From BJHL01 sp035299305 (GTDB lineage Bacteria; Planctomycetota; Phycisphaerae; Phycisphaerales; UBA1924): DNA of 64,000 bases. The stretch spans positions 1 through 64,000 of the forward strand of contig DATGWV010000237.1 in assembly GCA_035299305.1 (NCBI GenBank). Direction: 5' to 3'. Under the pieces are notes generated by a model. That model saw only the letters and a list, made by a program, of their open reading frames with translations. It was not told the DNA's origin and ran no database searches. Below, one piece after another: positions 6,699 through 16,600 of the stretch. Position 1 is the first letter of the stretch; every line of letters starts with the position of its first letter. Both the position numbers and the translations under genes were made by a program.

Positions 6699-9122
6699 TT
6701 ACTCCTCGTCCTTCCAGCCTTGGCTGCTGGTTTCAATCTTCACGTCAGTCAGCTGCTCGTTCACGTTCGAGAACTGCTGCTGCTGATCCTGCTGCGTGGG
6801 CTGCAGCGCGTTCTGCACGTTGCTGGTCTGGCCGTAGTAGCTGAGCATGTAGGTGTACCAGTTGCTGAGGCCGCCCGTGAAGCCGGTGGGGCCGTTCCAC
6901 TTGTTGGCGACGGGGCCGTTGAAGTTGAAGTTGGTGGGCAGGGTCTTGCTGGTGTCGACGGATTCCAGCAGCGTGCTGGCCATGAGCAGATCGCTCTGCT
7001 GCGTGAGGCCGGTCTGCACGGGGTTTTGGTTCATCTCGTTGAGAGCGTTCCAGGTGGCCTGCGTGGCGGCGTCGTTGCTGTAGCTGTTATTGAAGCTGTT
7101 GAAGTCGGTGGTCGCGACCTGCTCGTTCGTCCAGGTGCTCTCGGGGTTAGTGGTTTCAGCGGGAAGAGCGGTGAAGGTGGGGGTGTTATCAGCGAGAGCT
7201 TCGAAGTTCTCGTTGTTGATCGTGGGAGTGGTGTTGGTGCTGACCTGTTCCGTCGCCTGGACCTGCAGCAGGTTCTCGGCGGCTTCCTTGTTGATCACGC
7301 GATCGAGGAAGCTGCGGTTGGTGGTCGGGGCCTTCTTGCCGGTCAGACGCTCACGCATCTGGATCATTTCGGGCTGGCCCGGGTTCAGACCCAGCGAGCG
7401 CTCGGCCTTGTTGAGAGCGCCGGCGGTGTCGCCTTCGCGAGCCATGCGTTCAGCCTCGATGTTGAGGTTGTTGGTCATGCGATCGCGGCTCCAGAAGAGC
7501 GTGCCTTCGCGCGAGCCGGCGACGATGCGGTCAACGTATTCGCTGCCGCGTTCGCCCGACTCGGTGATCATCGCGTCATCGACGATGGTGGGCGTGATGA
7601 GGAAGATGATTTCGTTGCGGTTGGTGCTGTCGTCGTGACCGCGGAAGGCGTTGCCGATGAAGGGGATGTCGCCCAGGATCGGAACCTGCTTGCGGGTGAC
7701 GGTGACGTTCTCGCGGAACAGACCGCCCAGGACGACGGTCTGGCCGTCGCGGACGAGAATGTTGGTCGTGATTTCGTTGGTGATTTCGTCAGGGATCGTG
7801 ACGGGGTTGCCGCCGATGTCGCTGATCTGACGGATCGCGGCTTCAGCGACCTTGGGCTTCACTTCCATGCGGATGAGGCCGTTGGTGGTCACGAAGGGAC
7901 GGAAGTAGAGGCTGGTACCAGTGTCGAGGAATTCGACGCTCTGGGTGGTGCTGGTGTCGGTGGCAGTCGTGTTGAGGTAACCGACCTTACGACCGACCAG
8001 GACGCGGCCGCTCTGGCGGTTGAGCGTCATGATCTTGGGGTTGCTCAGCACGGTGGTGTCAGTGATTTCGTCGAGAGCGCGGACGAAGACGCCCACGTCG
8101 TTGCTGACGATACCGACCTTGATGCCGCCAGAGCCGCTGGCGACGTTGCCGACGCTGCTGCCGACGCCTGACGCGCCGCGGTCCTGCGAGGCGCCGCCGA
8201 CTGCAGCGTCGCTGTTGCCGGCGAGAATGCTGTTGACGGCCTGCAGCGGCGTGCCGACGTAGTCGGTGAAGCTCATGTCAGCGACGACGCTGAAGTCAAC
8301 GCCCAGGGCGTTGGCTTCGTTGAGCTGCGTCTGCAGGACGGTGGCTTCGACGAGCACCTGCGCGGGGCGGGTGTCGATCTGTCGGACCATTTCTTCAACC
8401 TGCGCGACGTTCTCTTCGTAGTCGTAGACGACGAGCAATGAGCCGTGGGCGTAGTCCTCTGCGCCGCTGGGGGTTTCGCCCGCGGCGGCGAAGGTGCCGG
8501 CCTTGCTGTTGACCTTGATCTGGCCATCGGGGCTGAGCAGGGGCTTGACGAATTCAGCCGCGTCGACTGAGTTCATGTAGCTGAGGGTGATGACCTTGCT
8601 GACCTTGTTGCGCAGCTCGGCCTGCTTCTTGGTGAGTTCATCGAGGGTGTAGATCTTGATGAAGTTGCCTTCTTCGATGAAGCCGTAGCCGTTGACGTTG
8701 AGGATGGCGTCGAGGGCTTCGTAGAAGGTGACGCCGTAGAGGTTCGCCGTGACGCGGGCCTGCACGTCCTTGCTAGCGATGATGTTCTTCTGGCTCTGGA
8801 TGCTGAGCATCTCGAGCACGTTGGCGAGGTCTTCGTCCTTGACGTGCAGGTCGACGGTCATGTTGTCATCGATGACAACATTGCTGTCTTCGTTGGCGTC
8901 AGGCTGCGTGGTGTCCATGTTCGCCGAGTCGTCGGCGGTGGCGGGCTGAGCCGGAGCCCAGTCAGTGGAAGGAGCCGCGGCGGGCGCGGTCTCGGGGGTC
9001 GTCTGCGGGGCGGCGGGGGCCGCGGGCTGCGTGGTGTCTTGGGCCAGTACCACCGTCGTTCCGGCGGCGAAGGCCAACAGCACGCCCATCACATTCTTCA
9101 AGTTGTTGCGCTTGCTCGTCAT
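6699..9122 (-). CDS. Outer-membrane secretin (type II/III secretion or type IV pilus GspD/PilQ superfamily)
   Basis: The 807-residue protein has a signal peptide (cleavage near VVLA-QDTTQ), an Ala/Pro/Thr-rich linker, and an N0/STN-like domain (DLHVKDEDLANVLEMLSIQS). An N1-type domain follows (LRNKVSKVITLSYMNSVDAAE, ending RQIDTRPAQVLVEATVLQ), then the secretin beta-barrel domain. That domain includes VLSNPKIMTLNRQSG, ILVRDGQTVVLGGLF and the signature VPILGDIPFIGNAFR. A ~230-residue Gln/Asn/Thr-rich tail extends past the barrel. The ATG at 9122 has AGGA seven bases upstream; an upstream start would hide the signal peptide. No other secretion genes are adjacent, so the machine it belongs to cannot be named. 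Confidence 0.9.
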   Translation of the reverse strand: MTSKRNNLKNVMGVLLAFAAGTTVVLAQDTTQPAAPAAPQTTPETAPAAAPSTDWAPAQPATADDSANMDTTQPDANEDSNVVIDDNMTVDLHVKDEDLANVLEMLSIQSQKNIIASKDVQARVTANLYGVTFYEALDAILNVNGYGFIEEGNFIKIYTLDELTKKQAELRNKVSKVITLSYMNSVDAAEFVKPLLSPDGQIKVNSKAGTFAAAGETPSGAEDYAHGSLLVVYDYEENVAQVEEMVRQIDTRPAQVLVEATVLQTQLNEANALGVDFSVVADMSFTDYVGTPLQAVNSILAGNSDAAVGGASQDRGASGVGSSVGNVASGSGGIKVGIVSNDVGVFVRALDEITDTTVLSNPKIMTLNRQSGRVLVGRKVGYLNTTATDTSTTQSVEFLDTGTSLYFRPFVTTNGLIRMEVKPKVAEAAIRQISDIGGNPVTIPDEITNEITTNILVRDGQTVVLGGLFRENVTVTRKQVPILGDIPFIGNAFRGHDDSTNRNEIIFLITPTIVDDAMITESGERGSEYVDRIVAGSREGTLFWSRDRMTNNLNIEAERMAREGDTAGALNKAERSLGLNPGQPEMIQMRERLTGKKAPTTNRSFLDRVINKEAAENLLQVQATEQVSTNTTPTINNENFEALADNTPTFTALPAETTNPESTWTNEQVATTDFNSFNNSYSNDAATQATWNALNEMNQNPVQTGLTQQSDLLMASTLLESVDTSKTLPTNFNFNGPVANKWNGPTGFTGGLSNWYTYMLSYYGQTSNVQNALQPTQQDQQQQFSNVNEQLTDVKIETSSQGWKDEE

Positions 9123-9413
9123 TGCATAATCCTCGCTGCGGAAGACTGACTTCAGGGCACCGCCCACCAGGGCGAACCGCACATCTCCGGTTGTCGGAAC
9201 ATGCGCGGCCGATCCGGCGGATACGCCCGCCTTCAACCACGCATCAGTGAGGTCGGTTGGATAAAGGGGCGACTTTGGGCAAGCGCGCGAAATCGAAGCG
9301 ACTATCTCGAATAAACGGCATCAAACGCCCGCGCAGGAGGTGCGGACCCTGACGGCCTGCTCACAAACCATGCCGGTTCCTGCAAGTTTTCACACGCTTT
9401 TCGAGGACCACAC

Positions 9414-9953
9414 ATGGCGGAACATGCCCAGAACATCGTCGCCGGCGCCAAGCGCGCGGCTCAGTACGCGGAACTCATGCTGAAAGATGTGGACCCGGCA
9501 AAGGCCGGCAGCAAGCCGCGGGGCATGAACAACGTCGTTATCGATACCAACACGCCGTCGTTCGTCTTCGGGCATCTTGCTATCTATCCGGCACGCGTGC
9601 TGACATTACTTGGTCGACCTGAGAATGAGATCGCAGCGATCAAGGTGACGGAGCAGTGGGAGAATCTGTTTAAGGCTGGCGCGCCGTGCGAAGATGACAC
9701 GGGCAACACCAAGTATCCGGCGTTCAAAACGCTGAGCGATCATTTCCTTAAAGCACACGCCACGGCGATGCAGGCGCTGGAAGTGACACCTGACGCGCAG
9801 CTCACGGCCGTCTTTCCTGATCCCGCGCGGCGCGAGGTGTTTCCGACGATCGGTGCGGCCATCAACTTCCTTATGATCGGGCACCCGATGGTCCACTTGG
9901 GACAAGTCAGCGCGTGGCGGCGATGTATGGGACTCAAGTCCGCCTTGGCCTAA
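9414..9953 (+). CDS. DinB-fold protein
   Basis: A 179-residue four-helix-bundle candidate of the DinB/YfiT superfamily. It has the expected spaced histidines: FGHLAIYPARVL (first helix pair) and GHPMVHLGQVSAWRR near the C terminus, where the H...H pair of the metal site is usual. Family members are metal-dependent thiol S-transferases or proteins of unknown role; which applies here cannot be told. Start ATG at 9414 is preceded by GAGGA. It stands alone between a divergent secretin gene and a large exported-protein gene. It is not closely similar to the other two DinB-like proteins in the window. Confidence 0.7.
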   Translation: MAEHAQNIVAGAKRAAQYAELMLKDVDPAKAGSKPRGMNNVVIDTNTPSFVFGHLAIYPARVLTLLGRPENEIAAIKVTEQWENLFKAGAPCEDDTGNTKYPAFKTLSDHFLKAHATAMQALEVTPDAQLTAVFPDPARREVFPTIGAAINFLMIGHPMVHLGQVSAWRRCMGLKSALA

Positions 9954-10330
9954 GCCGACAAACTGGTGGTGAGTGTCACGCGGCGGAGTGGTCTCCGTCG
10001 CGTTTTCGCTTTGTGGTCCCAATAACTTCACTGCAGACGGTGTATGTTCGGAATCGTCGATACGCAAGTCCAGATGGAGACAAGTGTTCTGACACATTCC
10101 GGCAAATGGATGAAACTTCTCTTGCGTGGGGATGCTGTTCAGGTAGACTGATATCCGGAGGACATCGTCGCATTGCCTTGGCAATGTACTTGGGCTGCAC
10201 CCCGGGACGAATGCCACAGGGCATTGCGCCGATGGTCTCCAAAATCGTGTGTCCGGCTCGATCGAGCTGGTTTCTAAGGCAGATTTCCTGCCAATCGTGT
10301 TTGGGATACTTCGTGAGAAGGGAACTCATC
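9954..10330. other. Gene-free stretch upstream of the repeat protein
   Basis: About 377 bases lie between the DinB-fold gene and the start of the large repeat protein. I see no convincing gene on either strand. The frames that stay open lack a family resemblance and have shadow-like composition. It probably holds the promoter and leader of the downstream gene, but no clear -35/-10 pair was recognised. Confidence 0.4.
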
Positions 10331-13300
10331 ATGCGGAAGATGTGTACGACGCTTGGCGTCAGCTTTACGTTGCTGCTCGCTCAAGCCGCCCTCGCGGGCG
10401 ACAACTGTGCGGCGCCCACGGTCGTGACGGCCGGGACGACGCCGTTCGACAACTCGGCGGCGACCGATGACGGCACCGACGCGCCCTGCGCGACGTTCGG
10501 TGGTCTCGACGGTCTTGATCTGTACTTCAGCTACACGCCCCCGAGCGGCGTGACGACCATCACGGTCAACACCTGCGGCAGTGGCGACACCACGCTGCAG
10601 GTTTTGAGTTCGTGCGGCGGCACCAGCCTCGCGTGCAACGATGACAGCTGCGGGCTTTCGAGCCAGGTCAGCGGCGTTGCCGTGACAGCCGGCACGCCTG
10701 TGATCATTCGCGTTGCCAGCTGGGGCGGCACTCCGGTGCCGATCACCGCAGGCGTGCTGACGATCATTGAATCGGGCGGCGGCGGTGGCGTGGCCAACGA
10801 CAACTGCTCGACCGCCGCGACGGTCGTTGCCGGTTCGAACGCCTACGACAGCACGGGCGCGACCGACGACGGTCTTGACGCATCCTGTGCGTTCGGCGGG
10901 GCCGACAATGCTGACGTGTGGTTCCGCTACGTCGCTCCTGCTGGCGCTCAGTCGATCTCAGTCGATACGGGCGCGGGTTCGATTCCTGACACCACCCTCG
11001 CCATCTTTGATGCGTGCGGTGGCGCTGAAGTCGCGTGCGACGACGACGGCGATCCCAACGGCCTCCGCAGCCGCATCAGCGGTTTCCCGGTTGTCGGCGG
11101 CGGCGTCTACTTCATCCGCGCGGCGTCTTGGGATACGAGCGCTGGTGGCCCCGGCGTGCTGACGATCACCGAGAGCTTCGCGCCTCCGGCTGCCGGCGAC
11201 ATCTGCTCCACGGCTCTCGCCATCACGGCAGCGGCCTCGCCCGTGTCGTTTGACACCTCGGCTGCTGGCTTCAACCCGAACGCGGCGACGAGCTGCGGCT
11301 TCGGCACGGCTGCCGGCAACGACATCTTCTACTCGTACACCGCGGCTCTGACCGGTCAGACGACCTTGAGCTTCTGCGGCAGCGGCTTTGACACCGTTGT
11401 CGAAGTGTTCGATGCGTGCAGCGGCACCTCGATCGCGTGCAACGATGACAGCTGCGGTCTGCAGAGCGAAGTGTCGTTCCTGACGACCGCCGGCACGGCG
11501 TACATCGTGCAGGTTGACGGGTACAACGGCGCGTCGGGCGCTGGCTCGTTCACCATCACGGAAGTTCCTGCCGTCGTTCCCAGCAACGACAACTGCGCCA
11601 CGGCCACCGTCGCGATCGCAGGCAGCAACCCCCTCAACAACACGTTCGCCACGAACGATGGTCTGGTCGCGAGCTGCGCCTTCCTGGGCGGCCCTGATCA
11701 GAACGACGTGTGGTTCTCCTACACCGCCACGACCACCGGCTTCGTGCAGTTTGACACGCTGAACAGCACCGTGCTGGATGACACCACGCTCTCGATCTAC
11801 GACGAGTGCGGTGGCACCGAAATCGCGTGCAACGACGACGCGGGCACGGGCCTGCTGAGCCGTATCGTTCTCAGCGTCACCGCTGGCGAAGACTACTTCG
11901 TCCGCGTGGCGTCTTACGACGGCGCTGCGACCGGCGATGGCGATCTGACCATCACCGAAGGCGTCGCTCCTCCGCCGGCCAACGATCTGTGCACCAACGC
12001 CATCGCCTTCACGGGCAGCACGGCGTCGCCGATCACGTTTGACACGACCCTCGCCGAGAGCGAAGGCACCAACCCCTGCGGCGGCAGCGGTCCTGACATC
12101 TACTACGCCTACACGGCTTCGGCCACCGGCACGGCTCTGGTCAGCCTGTGCGGCAGCAGCTTCGACAGCACCCTCCAGGTGTACGACGGCTGCGGCGGCG
12201 CGACGGTTGGCGGCTGCAGCGACGACACTTGCGGCGCGCAGAGCGAAGTGACGATCTGCGTCACCGCTGGCACCACCTACATCATTCAGGTTGACGGCTT
12301 CGGTGGCTCGAGCGGCGTGGGCCAGCTCGCTGTCACCGAAACCCCCGGCAGCGGCACGGTGGCGAACGACGAGTGCAGCGGCGCGATCGTTGCGAACGTC
12401 GGCACGACCGAGTTTGACAACAACTGCGCCACCGGCGGCAGCGGTCCGGGCACCTGCGCTGCAGGCGGCGCGGACGGCGCTGACGTGTGGTTCAGCTTCA
12501 CCCCGACCGGCACGTGCTACACCATCGACACCGATGCGAGCACGGGCCTCACGGACACCGTCATCCAACTCTTCGACAGCTGCTCGGCCACCACGGCCAT
12601 CGGCTGCGATGACGATGGCGGCGCGGTTGGTCTGCTCAGCAGCCTGACGGTTGCGAACCTCACCCCCGGCCAGACCTACTTCATCCGCGTTGCGGGTTGG
12701 GGTGCGTCTCCGAACCGTGGTGCGGGTACGCTGACCATCACCGACAACGGTGACTGCCCCTGCAACCCCTACGTTGCCGCTCCTTCGAGCGCTGTGGCGG
12801 AAGCGGAAGTCTGTGGCAGCGATGCGAACGGTGGCTGCAACATGACCACCCCGACCTTCGAAGCCATCACCTGCGGTACCACGATTGCTGGTACCAGCTG
12901 GAAGGACTTCGCTGGCGCTGGCCTGCGTGACACTGACTGGTACGAGTTCACCATCAGCACCACGTCGGACATCGTCATCACCGGTCGTTCGCAGTTCAAC
13001 CCCCAGCTCGCGCTGATCAACAACCAGTGCGGCGCTGGCCTCCAGGTCCTCGCGACCAACCCGGCTCCGCTGGCTGGTTGCTCGGACATGAACCTCACGG
13101 TCAATGACCTGCCCGCCGGCACGTACCGCGTGTTCGTCGGCATGGCTGGGGCTCAGCCCGACACGCTGTGCGGCAGCGGCGCCAATGACTACTGGTTCAA
13201 CCTGACTGTCAATGACTCCACCGCTGGTGTCTGCGACATCGACTTCAACAACAACTGCGTCTTCCCCGAAGACGGCGACGTGATCGACTTCTTCAACGTC

Positions 13301-13423
13301 CTCGCAGGCGCTGAATGCCTCACCTGCGACAGCATCGACTTCAACCGCAACGCAGTGTTCCCCGAAGATCAGGACGTGATCGACTTCTTCAACGTCCTGG
13401 CCGGCGCGCCCTGCCCCTACTAA
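10331..13423 (+). CDS. Large secreted repeat protein with two C-terminal GC-type dockerin repeats
   Basis: The 1030-residue product has a signal peptide (MRKMCTTLGVSFTLLLAQAALA). It then has six repeats of about 125-130 residues, each opening with NDNC- or NDLC-like motifs and containing DVWFRYVAP or DIYYAYTAS, a central LAIFDACGG or LQVYDGCGG motif with a paired Cys, and a closing YFIRAASW...LTITE strand. This is the layout of PPC-like beta-sandwich domains of secreted bacterial proteins. A seventh divergent domain (about 12765-13220) precedes two dockerin repeats. AAGGGA lies seven bases before the ATG. It is probably a surface or extracellular scaffold or adhesin; no catalytic motif is seen. 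A strong terminator follows. Confidence 0.8.
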   Translation: MRKMCTTLGVSFTLLLAQAALAGDNCAAPTVVTAGTTPFDNSAATDDGTDAPCATFGGLDGLDLYFSYTPPSGVTTITVNTCGSGDTTLQVLSSCGGTSLACNDDSCGLSSQVSGVAVTAGTPVIIRVASWGGTPVPITAGVLTIIESGGGGGVANDNCSTAATVVAGSNAYDSTGATDDGLDASCAFGGADNADVWFRYVAPAGAQSISVDTGAGSIPDTTLAIFDACGGAEVACDDDGDPNGLRSRISGFPVVGGGVYFIRAASWDTSAGGPGVLTITESFAPPAAGDICSTALAITAAASPVSFDTSAAGFNPNAATSCGFGTAAGNDIFYSYTAALTGQTTLSFCGSGFDTVVEVFDACSGTSIACNDDSCGLQSEVSFLTTAGTAYIVQVDGYNGASGAGSFTITEVPAVVPSNDNCATATVAIAGSNPLNNTFATNDGLVASCAFLGGPDQNDVWFSYTATTTGFVQFDTLNSTVLDDTTLSIYDECGGTEIACNDDAGTGLLSRIVLSVTAGEDYFVRVASYDGAATGDGDLTITEGVAPPPANDLCTNAIAFTGSTASPITFDTTLAESEGTNPCGGSGPDIYYAYTASATGTALVSLCGSSFDSTLQVYDGCGGATVGGCSDDTCGAQSEVTICVTAGTTYIIQVDGFGGSSGVGQLAVTETPGSGTVANDECSGAIVANVGTTEFDNNCATGGSGPGTCAAGGADGADVWFSFTPTGTCYTIDTDASTGLTDTVIQLFDSCSATTAIGCDDDGGAVGLLSSLTVANLTPGQTYFIRVAGWGASPNRGAGTLTITDNGDCPCNPYVAAPSSAVAEAEVCGSDANGGCNMTTPTFEAITCGTTIAGTSWKDFAGAGLRDTDWYEFTISTTSDIVITGRSQFNPQLALINNQCGAGLQVLATNPAPLAGCSDMNLTVNDLPAGTYRVFVGMAGAQPDTLCGSGANDYWFNLTVNDSTAGVCDIDFNNNCVFPEDGDVIDFFNVLAGAECLTCDSIDFNRNAVFPEDQDVIDFFNVLAGAPCPY

Positions 13424-13502
13424 AGATCCCTCTCGTGTTCAAGTTCGTGATGAACGAGCGATGAACATGCGATCTGAGATCTGACTTGTTTGCAAGTCAC
13501 GC

Positions 13503-13536
13503 AAGGCCCGAGTGAAAACTCGGGCCTTGTTCTTTT
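13503..13536 (+). terminator. Strong intrinsic terminator after the repeat protein
   Basis: A perfect 11-bp stem, AAGGCCCGAGT (13503-13513) with ACTCGGGCCTT (13518-13528), has a GAAA tetraloop and is followed by GTTCTTTTT. Confidence 0.92.
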
Positions 13537-13686
13537 TGCAGAGTTTTCGCGTGTTCTGGTGCTCTTCGAGGCTACGGCGCGGCGGCAACGCGGCTAGGGT
13601 TTGGCCGCACTTTCGGGTTGCACGTGGGGCGAATTTCGTGTTCAATATGCCGCGTGGTGGTTCACGCCATGCTTGAGGAGTCGCTG

Positions 13687-16600
13687 ATGTCTCGTTCCGC
13701 TCTTTGTCTGATTGCGCCGCTGGCCCTTCTTGCGTGTGCCGGGTCGGCGCTTGCGCAGCAAAAGGTGCACTACACGTATTTGTGGCACATGGAGCAGCCG
13801 ATTTACTGGCCTGATCAGCAGGTGGGCGGGGCGGATCGGTATGAACTGGTGTGGCAGAGCATTCAGCGCAAGGACGCGGGTGCGTTCAATCCGACCAACA
13901 ACCTGCGGGAGATTTTCAGCCTGCCCGATCGCGTGGCGGGATATCAGTATCGCATGATCGACGCGGTCGATGACATCGACTGGACCAACGAGGGGGGCGC
14001 GCAAATCAGCTTCTCGGGTGGACTCATCGAGAACCTCAACAGCCTCGGCGCGGCGAACCAGCTTGGGTACAACAGCACGTGGTGGCAGCGCATTCGTGAT
14101 GGCCGCGCGTGGCGGACGAATCCGGCGGCGGGCACGCAGGTGCCGCGGGTGGATGTGGTGCAGTTTGGCTTTCACCATCCGCTGATGCCGCTGGTGGATG
14201 CGACGACCTTGCGGAAGGAACTGCAGTTGTACAAGCGCATGTACAACGACGCGTGGGGTACGAATGCGCCGCAAAGCCGGGGGCTGTTTCCCAGCGAGAT
14301 GGCGTTCAGCACGAAGATGATCGAAGTGCTCGACGCGGAGGGCATCGACTGGGTCATCGTGAGCAGCGAGAAGATCAGCCGGGCGTGTGCGGATTTCCCG
14401 GTGATTTTCGGCAGTGGCGGCATCAACACCGATGCGCCCAACAAGGCCGATCAGGTGAATCCGGCGGCGGGCACGTACTTTCGCAAGAGCATTTCGCGCG
14501 GATGTTCGCCTGCGGAGGCGGTGCCGTTTGCGACGACGCCTCGGCGGGCGCGATATGTGAATCCGAACACGGGGGCGATCAGCCAGGTGATCGTGGTGCC
14601 GGCGATGCAGGCGTTGAGTTGGGACGACGGATATGCGCCGATCGGCCTGGGCGGATTCGACACGATTCAGAGCATGGCACCCAACGGTCTTGCGGCGAAT
14701 CGGCCGCAACTGGTGATGCTGGCGCACGACGGCGATAATGCGTGGGGCGGCGGATACTCGTACTACCGCGAAGCGACGCCCAACCTCGCGAGCAGCGCGA
14801 ACGGCGCGCAGTATGTGCCCACGGTGGTGGAGAAGTATCTCGCGGATCATCCGGTGCCCGCGAATGACTTCGTGCATGTGGAGGATGGCGCGTGGGTGAA
14901 CGCGGATGGCGATTTTGGTGCGCCGCAGTTCATCAACTGGAACTGGCCGCTGCTGAACGCGAGCGGCGCGATTGATGTGGAGAATGGCTGGCACGTGGAT
15001 GCGCGCAACTGGGCAGTGATCACGGCGGCGAACAATCGCGTGGCGACGGCGGAGCAGATCGTGACGCGCGCGGGCGGACCGCAAGCGGGTGGGCTGGACA
15101 TAGGGCGCATTCTGTATCCGAGTGCAGCGACGACAAGCGCGGAACGCGCGTGGCACTTTTTCCTGGGCAGTCTCAACAGCGGCTACATGTACTACGGCAC
15201 GGCGGAGGACTTTGAGGTCAAGCCGACCATCGCGTGCAACGAAGCGGTGCAGCATGCGGATGCGGTCATCACTGGCAACGCGACGTTGGATACGACCGGG
15301 CCGACTGTGTGGTATCCGCAGCGGCATCCGTGGAACCCGGGAAGTGTGAATTTCGGGCCGCAGTATGGGTATCAGCAGCGAGCGGCGAATCTCAACGGCG
15401 CCGGCGATTTCTATGTGTGGACGTTCGCGTACGACGTTGCGGGCATCACGAGCACGACGCTGAAGTATCGCGTTGATGCCGATGGTCAGCGCAGTTTGAG
15501 CAACACCGAGAATGAGACGTACGCGGGCGGGCCTGGCGTGGGCGCGTGGCAGAGCGTCCCCATGACGCGGCGCGTTTTCCCGGCGACCAATGTGTACAAC
15601 GACCCGAGCATCAACTTCTTTGAGATGCCTCAGTACATCGCGGATCAGTACTGGGCGAAGATTGAAGGTCAGCGCAGCAAGCTGATTGATTACTACATCG
15701 AGTCGGTGGATGCACGCGGCAACGTGACCAAGTCGGCGATTCAGCACGTGTGGGTTGGCGATGGCGTCGGCAGCGGTGGGGGCGGCGGCAACACCGTGAC
15801 GATTGCGCCGACGCAGCCGGTGGCGGGGCAGCAAGTGACTATTACGTACAACCCCAGCGGCAGGCCGCTCGCGGGCAGTGGCAGCGTGTGTCTGCACTGG
15901 GGCATCAACAACTGGACGAATGTTGTGAGTGGCGTGCCGCTCACGCAGAACGGCGCGAACTGGACGGTGACGATCACGGTGCCGCAGAGCGCGACGAGTC
16001 TGGAGTTCGCGTTCAACAACTGCGCGAACACATGGGACAGCAATGGCGGCGCGGATTGGCGCTACACGGTGACGGGCGGTCAGCCGGTGCAGCAGTGGAC
16101 CATTGACGGCACGCGCGATGCGGCGAGCACGCTGGTGGCGAGCAATGGCGGAGTGAATCTGTGGGCCGGGCTGCGAGGCGACATGCTGTATGTTGCGACG
16201 AATCCAGCGGGCGGCGGGAATGATCGATTTGTGTATGTGTCGCGCGATCCTGCTGGCGCACTGCGTGCGGCGAACTGGGCGAAGGCGGGACAGATCGCGA
16301 ATTGGGACGCGTTCCTTGCGAACGAGAGCACCAACAACTTCAACGGCTGGTTTGATCAAGGCGCGACGAGCCAGACGCAACAAGCGAGCGCGAGTGTTCT
16401 TGAGGGTGTCATCAATGTTCGCAACGAACTGGGGCTGGCGGCGGGCGAGCCGTTGCCCGAGTTTGTGCGCGTGGCCGTGGGCACATTTGCCACGGCGGAT
16501 GGTGGCGCGCTGGTAACGACGCAGCAGGTGCCGGCTGCTGTCGTGAGCAACGGGAACATCGAAGCGAACGAGTACGTGCTGGTTCGGTTGTGCGCGATCG

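Noticed and set aside
6675..8171. 498-codon plus-strand frame opposite the secretin
   Set aside because: Val/Gly/Leu/Ala shadow of the secretin; no motifs.
9976..10332. 118-codon minus-strand frame in the gap before the repeat protein
   Set aside because: No start signals or family resemblance; overlaps the likely leader of the downstream gene.
10958..12568. 536-codon minus-strand frame opposite the repeat protein
   Set aside because: Arg/Ala/Val-rich shadow; the periodic pattern only mirrors the repeats of the real gene.
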